NCBI GenBank assembly: GCA_024682375.1
Contig: JAIKZI010000066.1
Span: 62,001-126,000 of the forward strand
Origin: Lachnospiraceae bacterium
GTDB lineage: Bacteria; Bacillota; Clostridia; Lachnospirales; Lachnospiraceae
Direction of reading: 5' to 3'
Length of the DNA: 64,000 nucleotides
Shown: one piece after another, positions 54,081-62,571 of the stretch
How the letters are laid out: every line of letters begins with the position of its first letter
Numbering within the stretch: the stretch's first letter is position 1
The notes under the pieces: generated by a model
Told to the model about the DNA's origin: nothing
The model's input: only the letters and a program-made list of their open reading frames with translations
Database searches by the model: none
Program-made: the position numbers and the translations under genes

Positions 54081-56654
54081 TTAAGCATCAAGTCTTCCGT
54101 GACAATTTTTATACTTTTTTCCACTTCCACATGGACATGGATCATTTGGATAAACTTTCTTCTGCTTTCTCTTCTTAGGTGTGTGAGTAGCTGTCTCATC
54201 TTTGTTTGTACCAGTTACCTTAGCGACTTCCTCACGTTCAACCTTCTTCTCAATTCTGATACGATATAGCATCTGAATAGTATCATTCTTGATAGCATCA
54301 TTCATATCATCCATCATATCATATGAAATCATCTTATACTCATCAACAGGATTCTTCTGAGCATAAGCCTGAAGACCGATACCCTGGCGAAGCTGATCCA
54401 TATCATTGATTTCATCCATCCACTTTCTGTCGATGACACGAAGCAGGATTACACGTTCTACTTCTCTGAAGTCCTCTGGTGTAGGGAATTCAGCTTCCTT
54501 ATCGTTATAAAGCTTTTCAGCCGCTTCATATAATCTATCCTTTAAGTCTGAAACCTTTTTGATATCAGAAATGCTTTCTTCTGTAATAGGTTTTAATGGA
54601 ATAACAGGAAGGAGGATTCTGTTTAATTCAGCCAGTCCCCATTCACTTCTTTCAATTTCATCTGAGAGAACCTGATCTACATAGAAGTCAATTCTATCTC
54701 TAACCATATCGAGAATCTGCTGTTTCATATCTTCACCAGCTAGAACTCTTCGTCTCTGAGAATAAATAAGCTCTCTCTGCTCATTCATAACCTGATCATA
54801 TTCAAGAAGCTGTTTTCTTATTGCAAAGTTATTACTCTCAATCTTCTGCTGAGCTTTTTCAATTGCTGAAGACAACATCTTATGTTTGATCTGTTCACCT
54901 TCAGGGACTCCCAAAGATTCAAAAATTGAAATAAGTCTATCTGATCCGAATAATCTCATCAAATCATCTTCAAGAGAAATAAAGAACTGTGACTCACCGA
55001 CATCTCCCTGTCGACCAGAACGTCCACGTAACTGGTTATCAATACGTCTGGATTCATGTCTTTCAGTACCGATGATTTTTAGACCACCAGCTTCTCTAGC
55101 TTCATCATCGAGCTTGATATCAGTTCCTCGGCCAGCCATGTTAGTAGCAATTGTTACTGCACCATGTTTTCCGGCTTCAGCTACGATTGCCGCTTCCTGT
55201 TCATGATATTTAGCATTCAATACATTGTGCTGAATACCTTCTCTTGTAAGAAGTTTACTTATAAGTTCTGATACTTCAATTGTAATAGTACCTACCAAAA
55301 CTGGCTGACCTTTTGCATGAGCTGCCTTTACTTCTTCTACAACGGCCTTATATTTTTCTTTCTGAGTCTTATAAACAGCATCATCATGATCAATTCTCTG
55401 GATTGGTCTATTAGTAGGAATTGCTACTACGTCCATTCCATAGATATCTCTGAATTCCTGTTCTTCTGTCAAAGCAGTACCAGTCATACCTGATAGCTTG
55501 TCATATTTATTGAAGAAATTCTGGAAAGTGATGTTAGCAAGAGTCATACTCTCACGCTTTACTTCAACTTTTTCCTTTGCCTCAATAGCCTGATGTAATC
55601 CATCAGAATATCTACGGCCCGGCATAATACGTCCAGTAAATCCATCTACAATTAATACTTCGCCATCTTTTACAACATAATCCTGATCTCTATGCATAAG
55701 GTTATGTGCGCGAAGAGAAAGAATTACATTATGCTGTATTTCAAGGTTTTCAGGATCAGCAAGGTTATCGATATGGAAGAACTGCTCTACCTTCTTCACA
55801 CCTTCCTGTGTAAGTGATACAACCTTGTCCTTTTCATTTACGATAAAATCTCCAGTCTCTTCCTGCTCAATACCCATGATGGCATCAATCTTTGAAAACT
55901 CAGGTAAATCTTCACCACGAGTCATCTGTCTAGCAAGAACATCACACATTTCATAAAGCTTTGTTGATTTAGAACTCTGTCCAGATATGATAAGAGGTGT
56001 TCTAGCCTCATCGATAAGAACAGAGTCAACCTCATCGATAATACAATAATGAAGTTCTCTCTGAACCAGATCATCTTCATAAACAACCATGTTATCACGT
56101 AGATAATCGAAACCTAATTCATTATTTGTAATATATGTAATATCGCAGTTATATGCTGCCTTACGCTCTTCCTTTTCCATGTCGTTTAAAACAACGCCGA
56201 CAGTCAATCCCAGGAATTCATGTACTTTTCCCATCCATTCACTATCACGCTTTGCCAAATAGTCATTTACTGTTACGACATGAACGCCTCGTCCTTCCAA
56301 GGCATTTAGATATGCAGGTAGTGTACAAACAAGAGTCTTACCTTCACCAGTCTTCATTTCTGAAATACGTCCCTGATGCAAAATAACACCACCAATAAGC
56401 TGTACTTCAAACGGTTCCATTCCAAGTACACGCTTAGCAGCTTCTCTTACTACCGCAAAACTTTCCGGAAGAATATCATCTAGTGTTTCTCCATTTGAAA
56501 GTCTTTCTTTAAACTCAAAAGTCTTTGCACGAAGTTCTTCATTAGACAACTTCTGCATCTCTTCTCGATACGATTCAATTTTTTTAACGATTGGCATCAC
56601 ACGCTTTACCTCACGTTCACTGTGACTGCCAAACAGCTTTGTCATTACTCCCAT
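54081..56654 (-). CDS. secA: preprotein translocase motor SecA
   Basis: 857 residues from ATG 56654, six nt after GGGAG; the TTG before it is not needed. Helicase motifs: Walker A MKTGEGKT (about 100), DEVDSVLID, the preprotein-binding domain, the AGRGTDIKL and GRSGRQGD motifs, and a C-terminal SEC-C zinc tail with [14 protein letters not shown]. Drives protein export through SecYEG. Its own promoter lies about 45 bp upstream. Confidence 0.97.
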   Translation of the reverse strand: MGVMTKLFGSHSEREVKRVMPIVKKIESYREEMQKLSNEELRAKTFEFKERLSNGETLDDILPESFAVVREAAKRVLGMEPFEVQLIGGVILHQGRISEMKTGEGKTLVCTLPAYLNALEGRGVHVVTVNDYLAKRDSEWMGKVHEFLGLTVGVVLNDMEKEERKAAYNCDITYITNNELGFDYLRDNMVVYEDDLVQRELHYCIIDEVDSVLIDEARTPLIISGQSSKSTKLYEMCDVLARQMTRGEDLPEFSKIDAIMGIEQEETGDFIVNEKDKVVSLTQEGVKKVEQFFHIDNLADPENLEIQHNVILSLRAHNLMHRDQDYVVKDGEVLIVDGFTGRIMPGRRYSDGLHQAIEAKEKVEVKRESMTLANITFQNFFNKYDKLSGMTGTALTEEQEFRDIYGMDVVAIPTNRPIQRIDHDDAVYKTQKEKYKAVVEEVKAAHAKGQPVLVGTITIEVSELISKLLTREGIQHNVLNAKYHEQEAAIVAEAGKHGAVTIATNMAGRGTDIKLDDEAREAGGLKIIGTERHESRRIDNQLRGRSGRQGDVGESQFFISLEDDLMRLFGSDRLISIFESLGVPEGEQIKHKMLSSAIEKAQQKIESNNFAIRKQLLEYDQVMNEQRELIYSQRRRVLAGEDMKQQILDMVRDRIDFYVDQVLSDEIERSEWGLAELNRILLPVIPLKPITEESISDIKKVSDLKDRLYEAAEKLYNDKEAEFPTPEDFREVERVILLRVIDRKWMDEINDMDQLRQGIGLQAYAQKNPVDEYKMISYDMMDDMNDAIKNDTIQMLYRIRIEKKVEREEVAKVTGTNKDETATHTPKKRKQKKVYPNDPCPCGSGKKYKNCHGRLDA

Positions 56655-56700
56655 CAAGTTCTCCCTTATGTCTTTTCTTGTAAAAAATTACACAGCCTTG

Positions 56701-56729
56701 ATTTTAACACTAATCTAATGTATAAACAA
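56701..56729 (-). promoter_or_regulatory. SigA-type promoter of secA
   Basis: Minus strand TTGTTT (56729-56724), a 17-bp spacer, TAAAAT (56706-56701) with an upstream TG, i.e. an extended -10 element. Confidence 0.65.
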
Positions 56730-56840
56730 TTACGAGCTAACTTATGCTTATATTTAATTTTCTAGTTTTCTGAATAATTAGTCCATTTCATACAATTAAC
56801 AGTTTATTTTTATTTAATCTAACTTTTTTCAGTTTTCTTA

Positions 56841-56869
56841 TTGACATATAAATCAATCCTTGGTATTAT
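56841..56869 (+). promoter_or_regulatory. strong SigA promoter of the secA-map intergenic RNA
   Basis: Perfect TTGACA (56841-56846), 17-bp spacer, TATTAT (56864-56869). It is the best-matching promoter in the window, yet no protein gene follows on that strand. Confidence 0.85.
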
Positions 56870-56875
56870 ACACTC

Positions 56876-57250
56876 ACAAAGAAAATATATATATTTAAAT
56901 ATATATTTCTTTATAGATTCTATTAATTTATTACAGGAGGGTAGTCCACCAGAAATTTAATTTGAAAACCAGAACCGATCTAACCGGGATATGTTAGAAG
57001 CCATGTTAATTGAAGCACATATACCCCTTCAAGTAAGAGCTATTTAAGCTCACAATAGACCAAACGAAGGATGAGATTTATGTCAGGTGAATTTATTAAG
57101 AACATGGTAGAAGAAATGTAACTATCAATTGAATTTCGAAACTACTAACCCAGAGAATAGGAGGGCAGTACCAATGGGATCTGAAGAACCAATCGGAAGA
57201 TTATAGGACGGGAAACAAATGTAAAGAAATTTGTTTCCCGTCCTATTTTT
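56876..57250 (+). ncRNA. structured non-coding RNA between secA and map (raiA-motif candidate)
   Basis: A 600-bp gap (56655-57256) without a convincing gene carries a strong promoter (start predicted about 56876) and a perfect terminator at 57205-57250. In between are an AT palindrome (56887-56906), TCTAAC/GTTAGA (56979-56984 with 56993-56998), TTGAAG/CTTCAA (57010-57015 with 57027-57032), GAGCT/AGCTC (57037-57051) and a GGAGGG-YAG motif at both ends (about 56937 and 57161). Length (about 370 nt, core about 250) and position next to secA fit the raiA-motif RNA of Firmicutes, which is often found near hpf/raiA and secA; the match is from memory and not computed. A 13-codon ORF (57080-57121) lies inside it. 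Confidence 0.8.
57205..57250. terminator. terminator of the intergenic RNA, shared with map
   Basis: A perfect 16-bp stem AGGACGGGAAACAAAT (57205-57220) / ATTTGTTTCCCGTCCT (57229-57244) with an 8-nt loop and a T-run on the plus strand. Located 6 bp from the map stop codon, it can also stop the minus-strand map transcript, though that side has a poorer U-tract. Confidence 0.9.
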
Positions 57251-57256
57251 ATGCTT

Positions 57257-58132
57257 TTACCAAGAAATAACCTCGGCTCCATCTTCTGTTACTAATACCT
57301 GAATTTCCCACTGAGCAGAAAGCTTACCATCTGCAGTATAAACTTCCCAATCATTGTCCTTATCAACAAACACATCTGGTTTTCCACCATTTAGCATCGG
57401 TTCAATCGTAAACATAAGACCAGGAACCAGAAGCATATCTTCGCCTCTATTTGTAAGATATGAAACCCATGGATCCTCGTGGAAATCAATTCCAACACCG
57501 TGTCCACCAATTTCACGAACTACAGAATATCCATTTTTTTCCGCATGCTCATGAACAGCCTGTCCCATATCGCCGAGGAATCCCCAAGGTTTTACTTCTT
57601 TAAGACCAAGTTCTACACACTCTCTTGTTACATCAACAATTCTCTGTGCTTCTTCTGAAACCTTTCCGATGCAGAACATTCTAGATGAATCTGAATAATA
57701 ACCATCGAGAATAGTTGAGCAATCGACATTGATAATATCGCCTTCCTGAAGAACTACATCTTCTGAAGGGAATCCATGGCAAACCTGATCATTTACAGAA
57801 GTACAAACGCTATAAGGGAAACCTTCATAGTTCAAAGGTGCTGGAATTCCGCCCATTTCAGTTGTAACCTTATAAACCAAATCATCGATTTCTTTTGTTG
57901 TCACTCCAGGACCAATCATCTTCTCTACCGCATCTAGACAAGCTACATTGATCTTTGCACTTTCTTTTATCTTCGCTACCTGTTCAGGAGTTTTTAGCAT
58001 ATCACGTCTCGGAACAATATGTCCCTCAAGCGCATGCTTATAAATCTTCTGATCTGTTGCCATATGACAACTCTTATACTTTTTTCCACTTCCGCACCAG
58101 CACGGATCGTTTCTTCCAATTTTCTTTTCCAT
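57257..58132 (-). CDS. map: methionine aminopeptidase type I with N-terminal SEC-C zinc tail
   Basis: 291 residues. Removes N-terminal methionine from new proteins. Residues about 8-23 are a SEC-C motif ([16 protein letters not shown]), very like the end of the adjacent SecA; the catalytic pita-bread domain has INVDCSTILDGYYSDSSR in parts (metal Asp), GHGVGIDFHE and FTIEPML. SEC-C additions on MetAP occur in Lachnospiraceae and are thought to bind the ribosome; from memory. Weak ribosome site. Confidence 0.95.
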   Translation of the reverse strand: MEKKIGRNDPCWCGSGKKYKSCHMATDQKIYKHALEGHIVPRRDMLKTPEQVAKIKESAKINVACLDAVEKMIGPGVTTKEIDDLVYKVTTEMGGIPAPLNYEGFPYSVCTSVNDQVCHGFPSEDVVLQEGDIINVDCSTILDGYYSDSSRMFCIGKVSEEAQRIVDVTRECVELGLKEVKPWGFLGDMGQAVHEHAEKNGYSVVREIGGHGVGIDFHEDPWVSYLTNRGEDMLLVPGLMFTIEPMLNGGKPDVFVDKDNDWEVYTADGKLSAQWEIQVLVTEDGAEVISW

Positions 58133-58170
58133 CTGTTTCTCTTTTCTAAATATTGATATTAAATTTAAAT

Positions 58171-58881
58171 CTATTGAACGTAGTTAACTCTATCGTGATC
58201 CAGTGTCACTTCGCCAACTCGTACCCTTCTCCAGAAAGACTTGTCAACTTTGACTTTGTATTTCTTTAGAATCTTCTGATACTCTTCACCTTCGTAATTA
58301 AAACGAACGTCATTTACCTTGGCTTCTTTAGCTAACTTCATTTGATACTTAGCGACAATAGCAGCCTTTCTAATTTCCTCATTTATGACTTTTTTAGATA
58401 CATAGCAATTCTCTTCCTGACCCTCATAGAGATCATCCCAAAAGTCACTTATTGTATTTTTTAAGGCCTTCTCATCCTTTTCATCCAAAGTCACTCCATC
58501 TTTAATAGCCAAATCGTACATAATCTTATCATGCACGGCCATATCCAAAATCGTATTTCTAACTCTGATTGAAAGGATCTTTCCCTTGTCGCTGGTATTC
58601 CAATAATCTTTAGGGCTTCTAGGATTATAAACCCTGGCCTGCTCTTCTGTCCGCTTTTCTTCAAACATAATTAGATATGCCACATCACCTAGTGTAATAG
58701 GCTCTTTATTCACATGGACAAAAGCATAATCGCGATCCGCCCTGTAGTCAAGGACACGCGATTTACGCCACCTATCATACCCTCCATATACTAAAAAAGC
58801 AAATACAAGAAGGCCAATTATTAAGGCCTTCAAGTATTTGCTCTTAAATATTCTGTTTACGAAGCTCTCGTGTCTTTTCAC
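58171..58881 (-). CDS. membrane-anchored SurA-N-like protein
   Basis: 236 residues: one N-terminal membrane helix (about 17-35) then a helical extracellular part with ITLGDVAYLIM, RTEEQARVYNP and AVHDKIMYDLAIKDGVTLDEKDEKAL, a pattern close to the N-terminal chaperone domain of SurA/PrsA foldases. No parvulin catalytic domain follows. It may act as an extracytoplasmic chaperone or assembly partner for the hydrolase gene 15 bp upstream. Medium certainty on the fold. Confidence 0.7.
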   Translation of the reverse strand: MKRHESFVNRIFKSKYLKALIIGLLVFAFLVYGGYDRWRKSRVLDYRADRDYAFVHVNKEPITLGDVAYLIMFEEKRTEEQARVYNPRSPKDYWNTSDKGKILSIRVRNTILDMAVHDKIMYDLAIKDGVTLDEKDEKALKNTISDFWDDLYEGQEENCYVSKKVINEEIRKAAIVAKYQMKLAKEAKVNDVRFNYEGEEYQKILKKYKVKVDKSFWRRVRVGEVTLDHDRVNYVQ

Positions 58882-58896
58882 TTCTCAAACTCCATA

Positions 58897-60060
58897 TTAA
58901 TATCTAACAATACCGGTGATTGAATGACAGTAAACCGATCTATTAGCTGTAATACCGGCTGAATAAGACTGAGCCTCAACTATTCGACCGCCACCAGCAT
59001 AAATAGCTACATGTCCAGGATATACAACTACATCTCCCGGTCTGATACATTCGATACTAACTGGACTTCCTTCATTTAGGAAGGACTGTGAATATCTACA
59101 TGTATTAATTCCAAAATGCTGATATACCAAATGAACGAATCCAGAACAGTCGCAACCATTTGTAAGACTGTTTCCACCCCATACATATGGTCCACCTACA
59201 AACTGAAGTGCATAGGCAACTACAGCACTACCGTCAACTCTAGATCCAGGGTTCAGTCCCTGTCCTGATTTTTCACCTGCAGCTCCACTGTATGAAGCTC
59301 CGCCACCGCCTCCACTATGCGATGACGATCCACCTCCGCCACTTGTATTACCATTCAAACGGTTCTGTTCTGCTCTCTGTCTAGCCTGTCTCTCTTCTTC
59401 AGCTTTCTTTGCAGCCTCTGCTTTTGCAGTTTCAAGCCGCTGAGAAATATCACCCTGCTGTGCCTGAAGATCACTTACTGTCTTCTGATATGTGGCCTGA
59501 TTTGCCTTAAGTTCCTGCTTATTAGATTCAAGCTGGGCCTTCTCAGCCACAGCAACTCTCTTTGTCTCTTCAAGCTCCTTCTTTGAAGCATCGAAGTTCT
59601 TTAGCATTTCATTGTCGTATTTATAAATAGTATTTGCATATTCAACCTTGTTTACAAAGTCTGCAATACTCTTTGATTCCAAAATAATTGTAAGAAGACT
59701 AGTGTCACTCTGATTTTCATATGTGTACTGCATTCTAAGCTTGATAGCATTATACTGCTTATCAATAGCCTGCTCAGCAGCCTTTATTTCCATATTCTTT
59801 TCCTGAATGAAAGCTTCCTTTTCTGAAATACTTGATGAAAGTGAATTCATCTTATAAATCAAATTTGCCAACTGATCGTTAGCATTTTTCAAATCCTTAT
59901 CAATTGCATTCTTTTTATTCTGCAACTGATTGACAGATTCATTAGTAGTTGTTTTTCTAGTCGCGTATACTGTCGATGGATTTGAAACTACAAACCCAAG
60001 AGAAAGCACCGCCGTTAAGATTAAACTTAGCACTTTTCTTCTGTATGTAATTCTTTTCAA
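58897..60060 (-). CDS. NlpC/P60 peptidoglycan hydrolase with N-terminal coiled coil
   Basis: 387 residues: signal peptide (about 7-32), a long coiled coil (about 40-235) like CwlO/PcsB regulators, a Gly/Ser linker (about 240-265) and a catalytic NlpC/P60 domain (about 278-387) with CDCSGFVHLVYQHF (Cys), the PGHVAIYAG His and a following polar residue. It cuts stem peptides in peptidoglycan. The start is TTG 60060, seven nt after GGAGG. In other Firmicutes such enzymes are activated by FtsEX. Confidence 0.92.
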   Translation of the reverse strand: MKRITYRRKVLSLILTAVLSLGFVVSNPSTVYATRKTTTNESVNQLQNKKNAIDKDLKNANDQLANLIYKMNSLSSSISEKEAFIQEKNMEIKAAEQAIDKQYNAIKLRMQYTYENQSDTSLLTIILESKSIADFVNKVEYANTIYKYDNEMLKNFDASKKELEETKRVAVAEKAQLESNKQELKANQATYQKTVSDLQAQQGDISQRLETAKAEAAKKAEEERQARQRAEQNRLNGNTSGGGGSSSHSGGGGGASYSGAAGEKSGQGLNPGSRVDGSAVVAYALQFVGGPYVWGGNSLTNGCDCSGFVHLVYQHFGINTCRYSQSFLNEGSPVSIECIRPGDVVVYPGHVAIYAGGGRIVEAQSYSAGITANRSVYCHSITGIVRY

Positions 60061-60127
60061 CTCGCTTCCTCCTATGATTTGTAAAAAAATAACAACACAA
60101 ACTCCCCATTAACCCTCGTTTATATTG

Positions 60128-60379
60128 TTAATCTGCTTCGCAAAGTCTCATTCTAATATCTTTAGTAATAATATCAGTATAACTAAAAGATAAAATCTGC
60201 TCTGCAGACTCATCGTCTGTATTTTCTAACTGAATAGTAAATACTGATGGATAAGCCTCTTTGATGATGCCCTTTTCGATGTCTACTTTGTTTCTACCAC
60301 GGTCTAACTGGATCTCAACCAGGCTACCGCAATTGTCCTTCACTGATGCCCTGATCTTTTCTACGTCCTTACGTTCCAT
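60128..60379 (-). CDS. veg: Veg family protein
   Basis: 83 residues of the Veg family: KIRASVKDNCGSLVEIQLDRGR in parts, and a beta-rich SH3-like middle with SYTDIITKDIRM at the end. Reported to promote biofilm formation in B. subtilis. AGGAGG precedes the ATG. Its own promoter lies upstream. Confidence 0.9.
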   Translation of the reverse strand: MERKDVEKIRASVKDNCGSLVEIQLDRGRNKVDIEKGIIKEAYPSVFTIQLENTDDESAEQILSFSYTDIITKDIRMRLCEAD

Positions 60380-60432
60380 ATATGTAATTTCCTCCTGCCC
60401 GCGATTGTCATTTGAATATGACTTGCAAAGGC

Positions 60433-60441
60433 ATTATATCA
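60433..60441 (-). promoter_or_regulatory. extended -10 promoter of veg
   Basis: Minus strand TGATATAAT (60441-60433), perfect TGnTATAAT, 54 bp upstream of veg. Confidence 0.6.
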
Positions 60442-60501
60442 CAAAATATAGATTTATAAAAGATTCCACCACAAAGGGTTGGTTTATGTAATTTTAATTT
60501 G

Positions 60502-60510
60502 TGTTATAAT
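60502..60510 (+). promoter_or_regulatory. extended -10 promoter of plsC
   Basis: TGTTATAAT, perfect TGnTATAAT, 48 bp upstream of the plsC start. No good -35 box. Confidence 0.65.
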
Positions 60511-60557
60511 ACCCCTTTGTAAATAATATTATTATATGGAAAAAATAAGGAGAACCT

Positions 60558-61271
60558 ATGATTAGAGCATTATTGGCTGCACTTGAAGCCGTCCTTTTTT
60601 GCATAATCACAATACCAGTGATTATCATATTATTTATTGTACGAAAAATAAACAGACCACTCGCAGATAAGATATCACGAGGTTTTATCGTTTTCATCTT
60701 CACACTAATCAGACTTACACTCACAACCAGAGTACATGTCGATGGTCAGGAAAACATACCTGAGGAAAAAAGTGTCCTTTATATCGGTAACCACCTAAGT
60801 ATCTTTGACATCGTAATGACATACCCGCTTTTCAAAGGAGTAACAGGATTCGTTGCGAAAAAAGAATTGAAGAAAATCCCTCTTCTAAACTTTTGGATGG
60901 ACCTGATTGAATGTGAATTCCTAGATAGAAGCAGCCTAAAGGCAGGCCTAAAGATGATCACAAATTCAATCGACAAAGTAAACGACGGAATATCAATGTG
61001 CATCTTTCCTGAAGGAACCAGATCTAAAACTGGAGAAATAGGAGAATTCAAAGGCGGAAGCTTCAAGATAGCGACTAGAACAAAATGTCCTATCGTACCT
61101 GTTTCTATTCAGAACACACAAAACATACTAAGAACACATATACCATTTGTAAAAACCACTGATGTATACATAACATTCGGAAAACCTATCTACCCGGATG
61201 AACTCAGCAGAGAAGAAATCAAGAGATTGGACACTGATGTGAAAGAGACAATCATCAGTTTAAGAAAGTAA
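60558..61271 (+). CDS. plsC: 1-acyl-sn-glycerol-3-phosphate acyltransferase
   Basis: 237 residues: one N-terminal membrane helix (about 7-27), the acyltransferase NHLSIFD (HX4D, about 77-82) and FPEGTRS (about 155-161). Adds the second acyl chain in phospholipid synthesis, making phosphatidic acid. Single-gene unit; AAGGAG precedes the ATG. Divergent from veg. Confidence 0.94.
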   Translation: MIRALLAALEAVLFCIITIPVIIILFIVRKINRPLADKISRGFIVFIFTLIRLTLTTRVHVDGQENIPEEKSVLYIGNHLSIFDIVMTYPLFKGVTGFVAKKELKKIPLLNFWMDLIECEFLDRSSLKAGLKMITNSIDKVNDGISMCIFPEGTRSKTGEIGEFKGGSFKIATRTKCPIVPVSIQNTQNILRTHIPFVKTTDVYITFGKPIYPDELSREEIKRLDTDVKETIISLRK

Positions 61272-61278
61272 TTTCAAT

Positions 61279-61324
61279 AAAAAAAGCCTCTGAAATTCGA
61301 AAAAAGAATTTCAGAGGTTTTTTA
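61279..61324. terminator. bidirectional terminator between plsC and ddl
   Basis: AAAGCCTCTGAAATTC pairs with GAATTTCAGAGGTTTT (one G-T), 7-nt loop, A-run before and T-run after. Confidence 0.9.
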
Positions 61325-61358
61325 TTTCACGGTTTACTCACTAGAAAGTGAAAACCCT

Positions 61359-62558
61359 TTACGCCTTTGAACCTTTAGAACCTCCCAAGGAAGCATTCTT
61401 CAGGATATTTGTATCGAATGAATAAGTAATTTCCTGTTCTTTGCGTTTTCTTTCCTCAGCGAGATCTATGATTCTATCAAGGAGTTCTTTATAAGGAATT
61501 CCGATAGGTTCGAAGAGGTAAAATGCAAGCGAACCAGGGATTGTATTAATCTCATTGAAGTATAGTTCATTTGTATCAGCATCAATCATAAAGTCTATTC
61601 TTGAAACACCATTACATCCCATAACCTGGAATGATCTAACAGCTAAATCTCTGATTCTATCACGAAGCTCAGCTGGTACATTTGCTGGGATCTGACGTGC
61701 AAGAGAAGCCATTCCCTTTGAACCGCCATCTTTTGCACCGCTCTTTGAACCATTACCCATGTACTTATCTTCATAACTTAAAATTTCTTCTGTATGCATT
61801 GGTTCTTCAATCTCAGAAGCCATAGCTTCAACTTCGTTTCCAAGAACAGCACAGTTAATTTCACGAAGGTTTGTAATTGCATGTTCGCAAAGAACTCTTC
61901 CAGCATAGAGGAAAGCATCATCCAAAGAATCTACTAGAGAAGCTCTATCCTTTGCAACACTAATACCTACACTTGAGCCTAAATCTACAGGCTTAATAAT
62001 TACAGGATAACCGATTTTTTCCTCAATACGAGAAACCATATTATCGAGGTTTGCATAATCTCCAAGGTTAAATAGCATAGCAGGAAGTACTGGAATGTCG
62101 TTTTCCTTAAGAAGCGCCTTCTGTACATATTTATCCATTCCTACAGCTGATGCTGTTACATCACATCCAGCAAATGGAAGTCCAACTGTCTTTAAGTAAC
62201 CCTGAAGAGCACCATCCTCTTCATTAGTTCCATGAACAACTGGAAGGGCCAGATCCACTTCACGCTCTACCTTTTTTCCGAATAATCCCTTAGATTCAAG
62301 AGATGTAAATTTGCAAACACCATTGTCGTTTACAAGGATTACTCTAGTTCCCTTTTCAAGAAGGCTGTCGATATCTGTAAAGTTTTTGATATCATCGAAT
62401 CCTTCACCGATATAAAATTCATTTTTCTTTGTTATATATACTGGAAATACATTGTATTTTTCTGTGTCAATATTCTTAAAAGCCTGAAGTCCAGAAATAA
62501 TAGAAACTTCATGCTCTACGCTCTTTCCACCAAAGAGAACTGCTACATTTAACTTCAT
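61359..62558 (-). CDS. ddl: D-alanine--D-alanine ligase
   Basis: 399 residues from ATG 62558 (GGAGG five nt upstream). ATP-grasp fold with LFGGKSVEHEVSIISG (8-23), GTNEEDGALQGYL, KPVDLGSSVGIS and FNEINTIPGSLAFYLFE. Makes the D-Ala-D-Ala dipeptide for peptidoglycan. The acidic GSKSGAKDGGSKG stretch about 275-288 is a low-complexity insert. Follows the Mur ligase gene by 13 bp, a natural pair because MurF uses its product. Confidence 0.95.
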   Translation of the reverse strand: MKLNVAVLFGGKSVEHEVSIISGLQAFKNIDTEKYNVFPVYITKKNEFYIGEGFDDIKNFTDIDSLLEKGTRVILVNDNGVCKFTSLESKGLFGKKVEREVDLALPVVHGTNEEDGALQGYLKTVGLPFAGCDVTASAVGMDKYVQKALLKENDIPVLPAMLFNLGDYANLDNMVSRIEEKIGYPVIIKPVDLGSSVGISVAKDRASLVDSLDDAFLYAGRVLCEHAITNLREINCAVLGNEVEAMASEIEEPMHTEEILSYEDKYMGNGSKSGAKDGGSKGMASLARQIPANVPAELRDRIRDLAVRSFQVMGCNGVSRIDFMIDADTNELYFNEINTIPGSLAFYLFEPIGIPYKELLDRIIDLAEERKRKEQEITYSFDTNILKNASLGGSKGSKA

Positions 62559-62571
62559 GAATTCCTCCAAC

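Noticed and set aside
56876..57200. RNase P RNA or tmRNA in the secA-map gap
   Set aside because: No GAGGAAAGTCC/ACAGAAA core of RNase P RNA and no tRNA-like ends of tmRNA.
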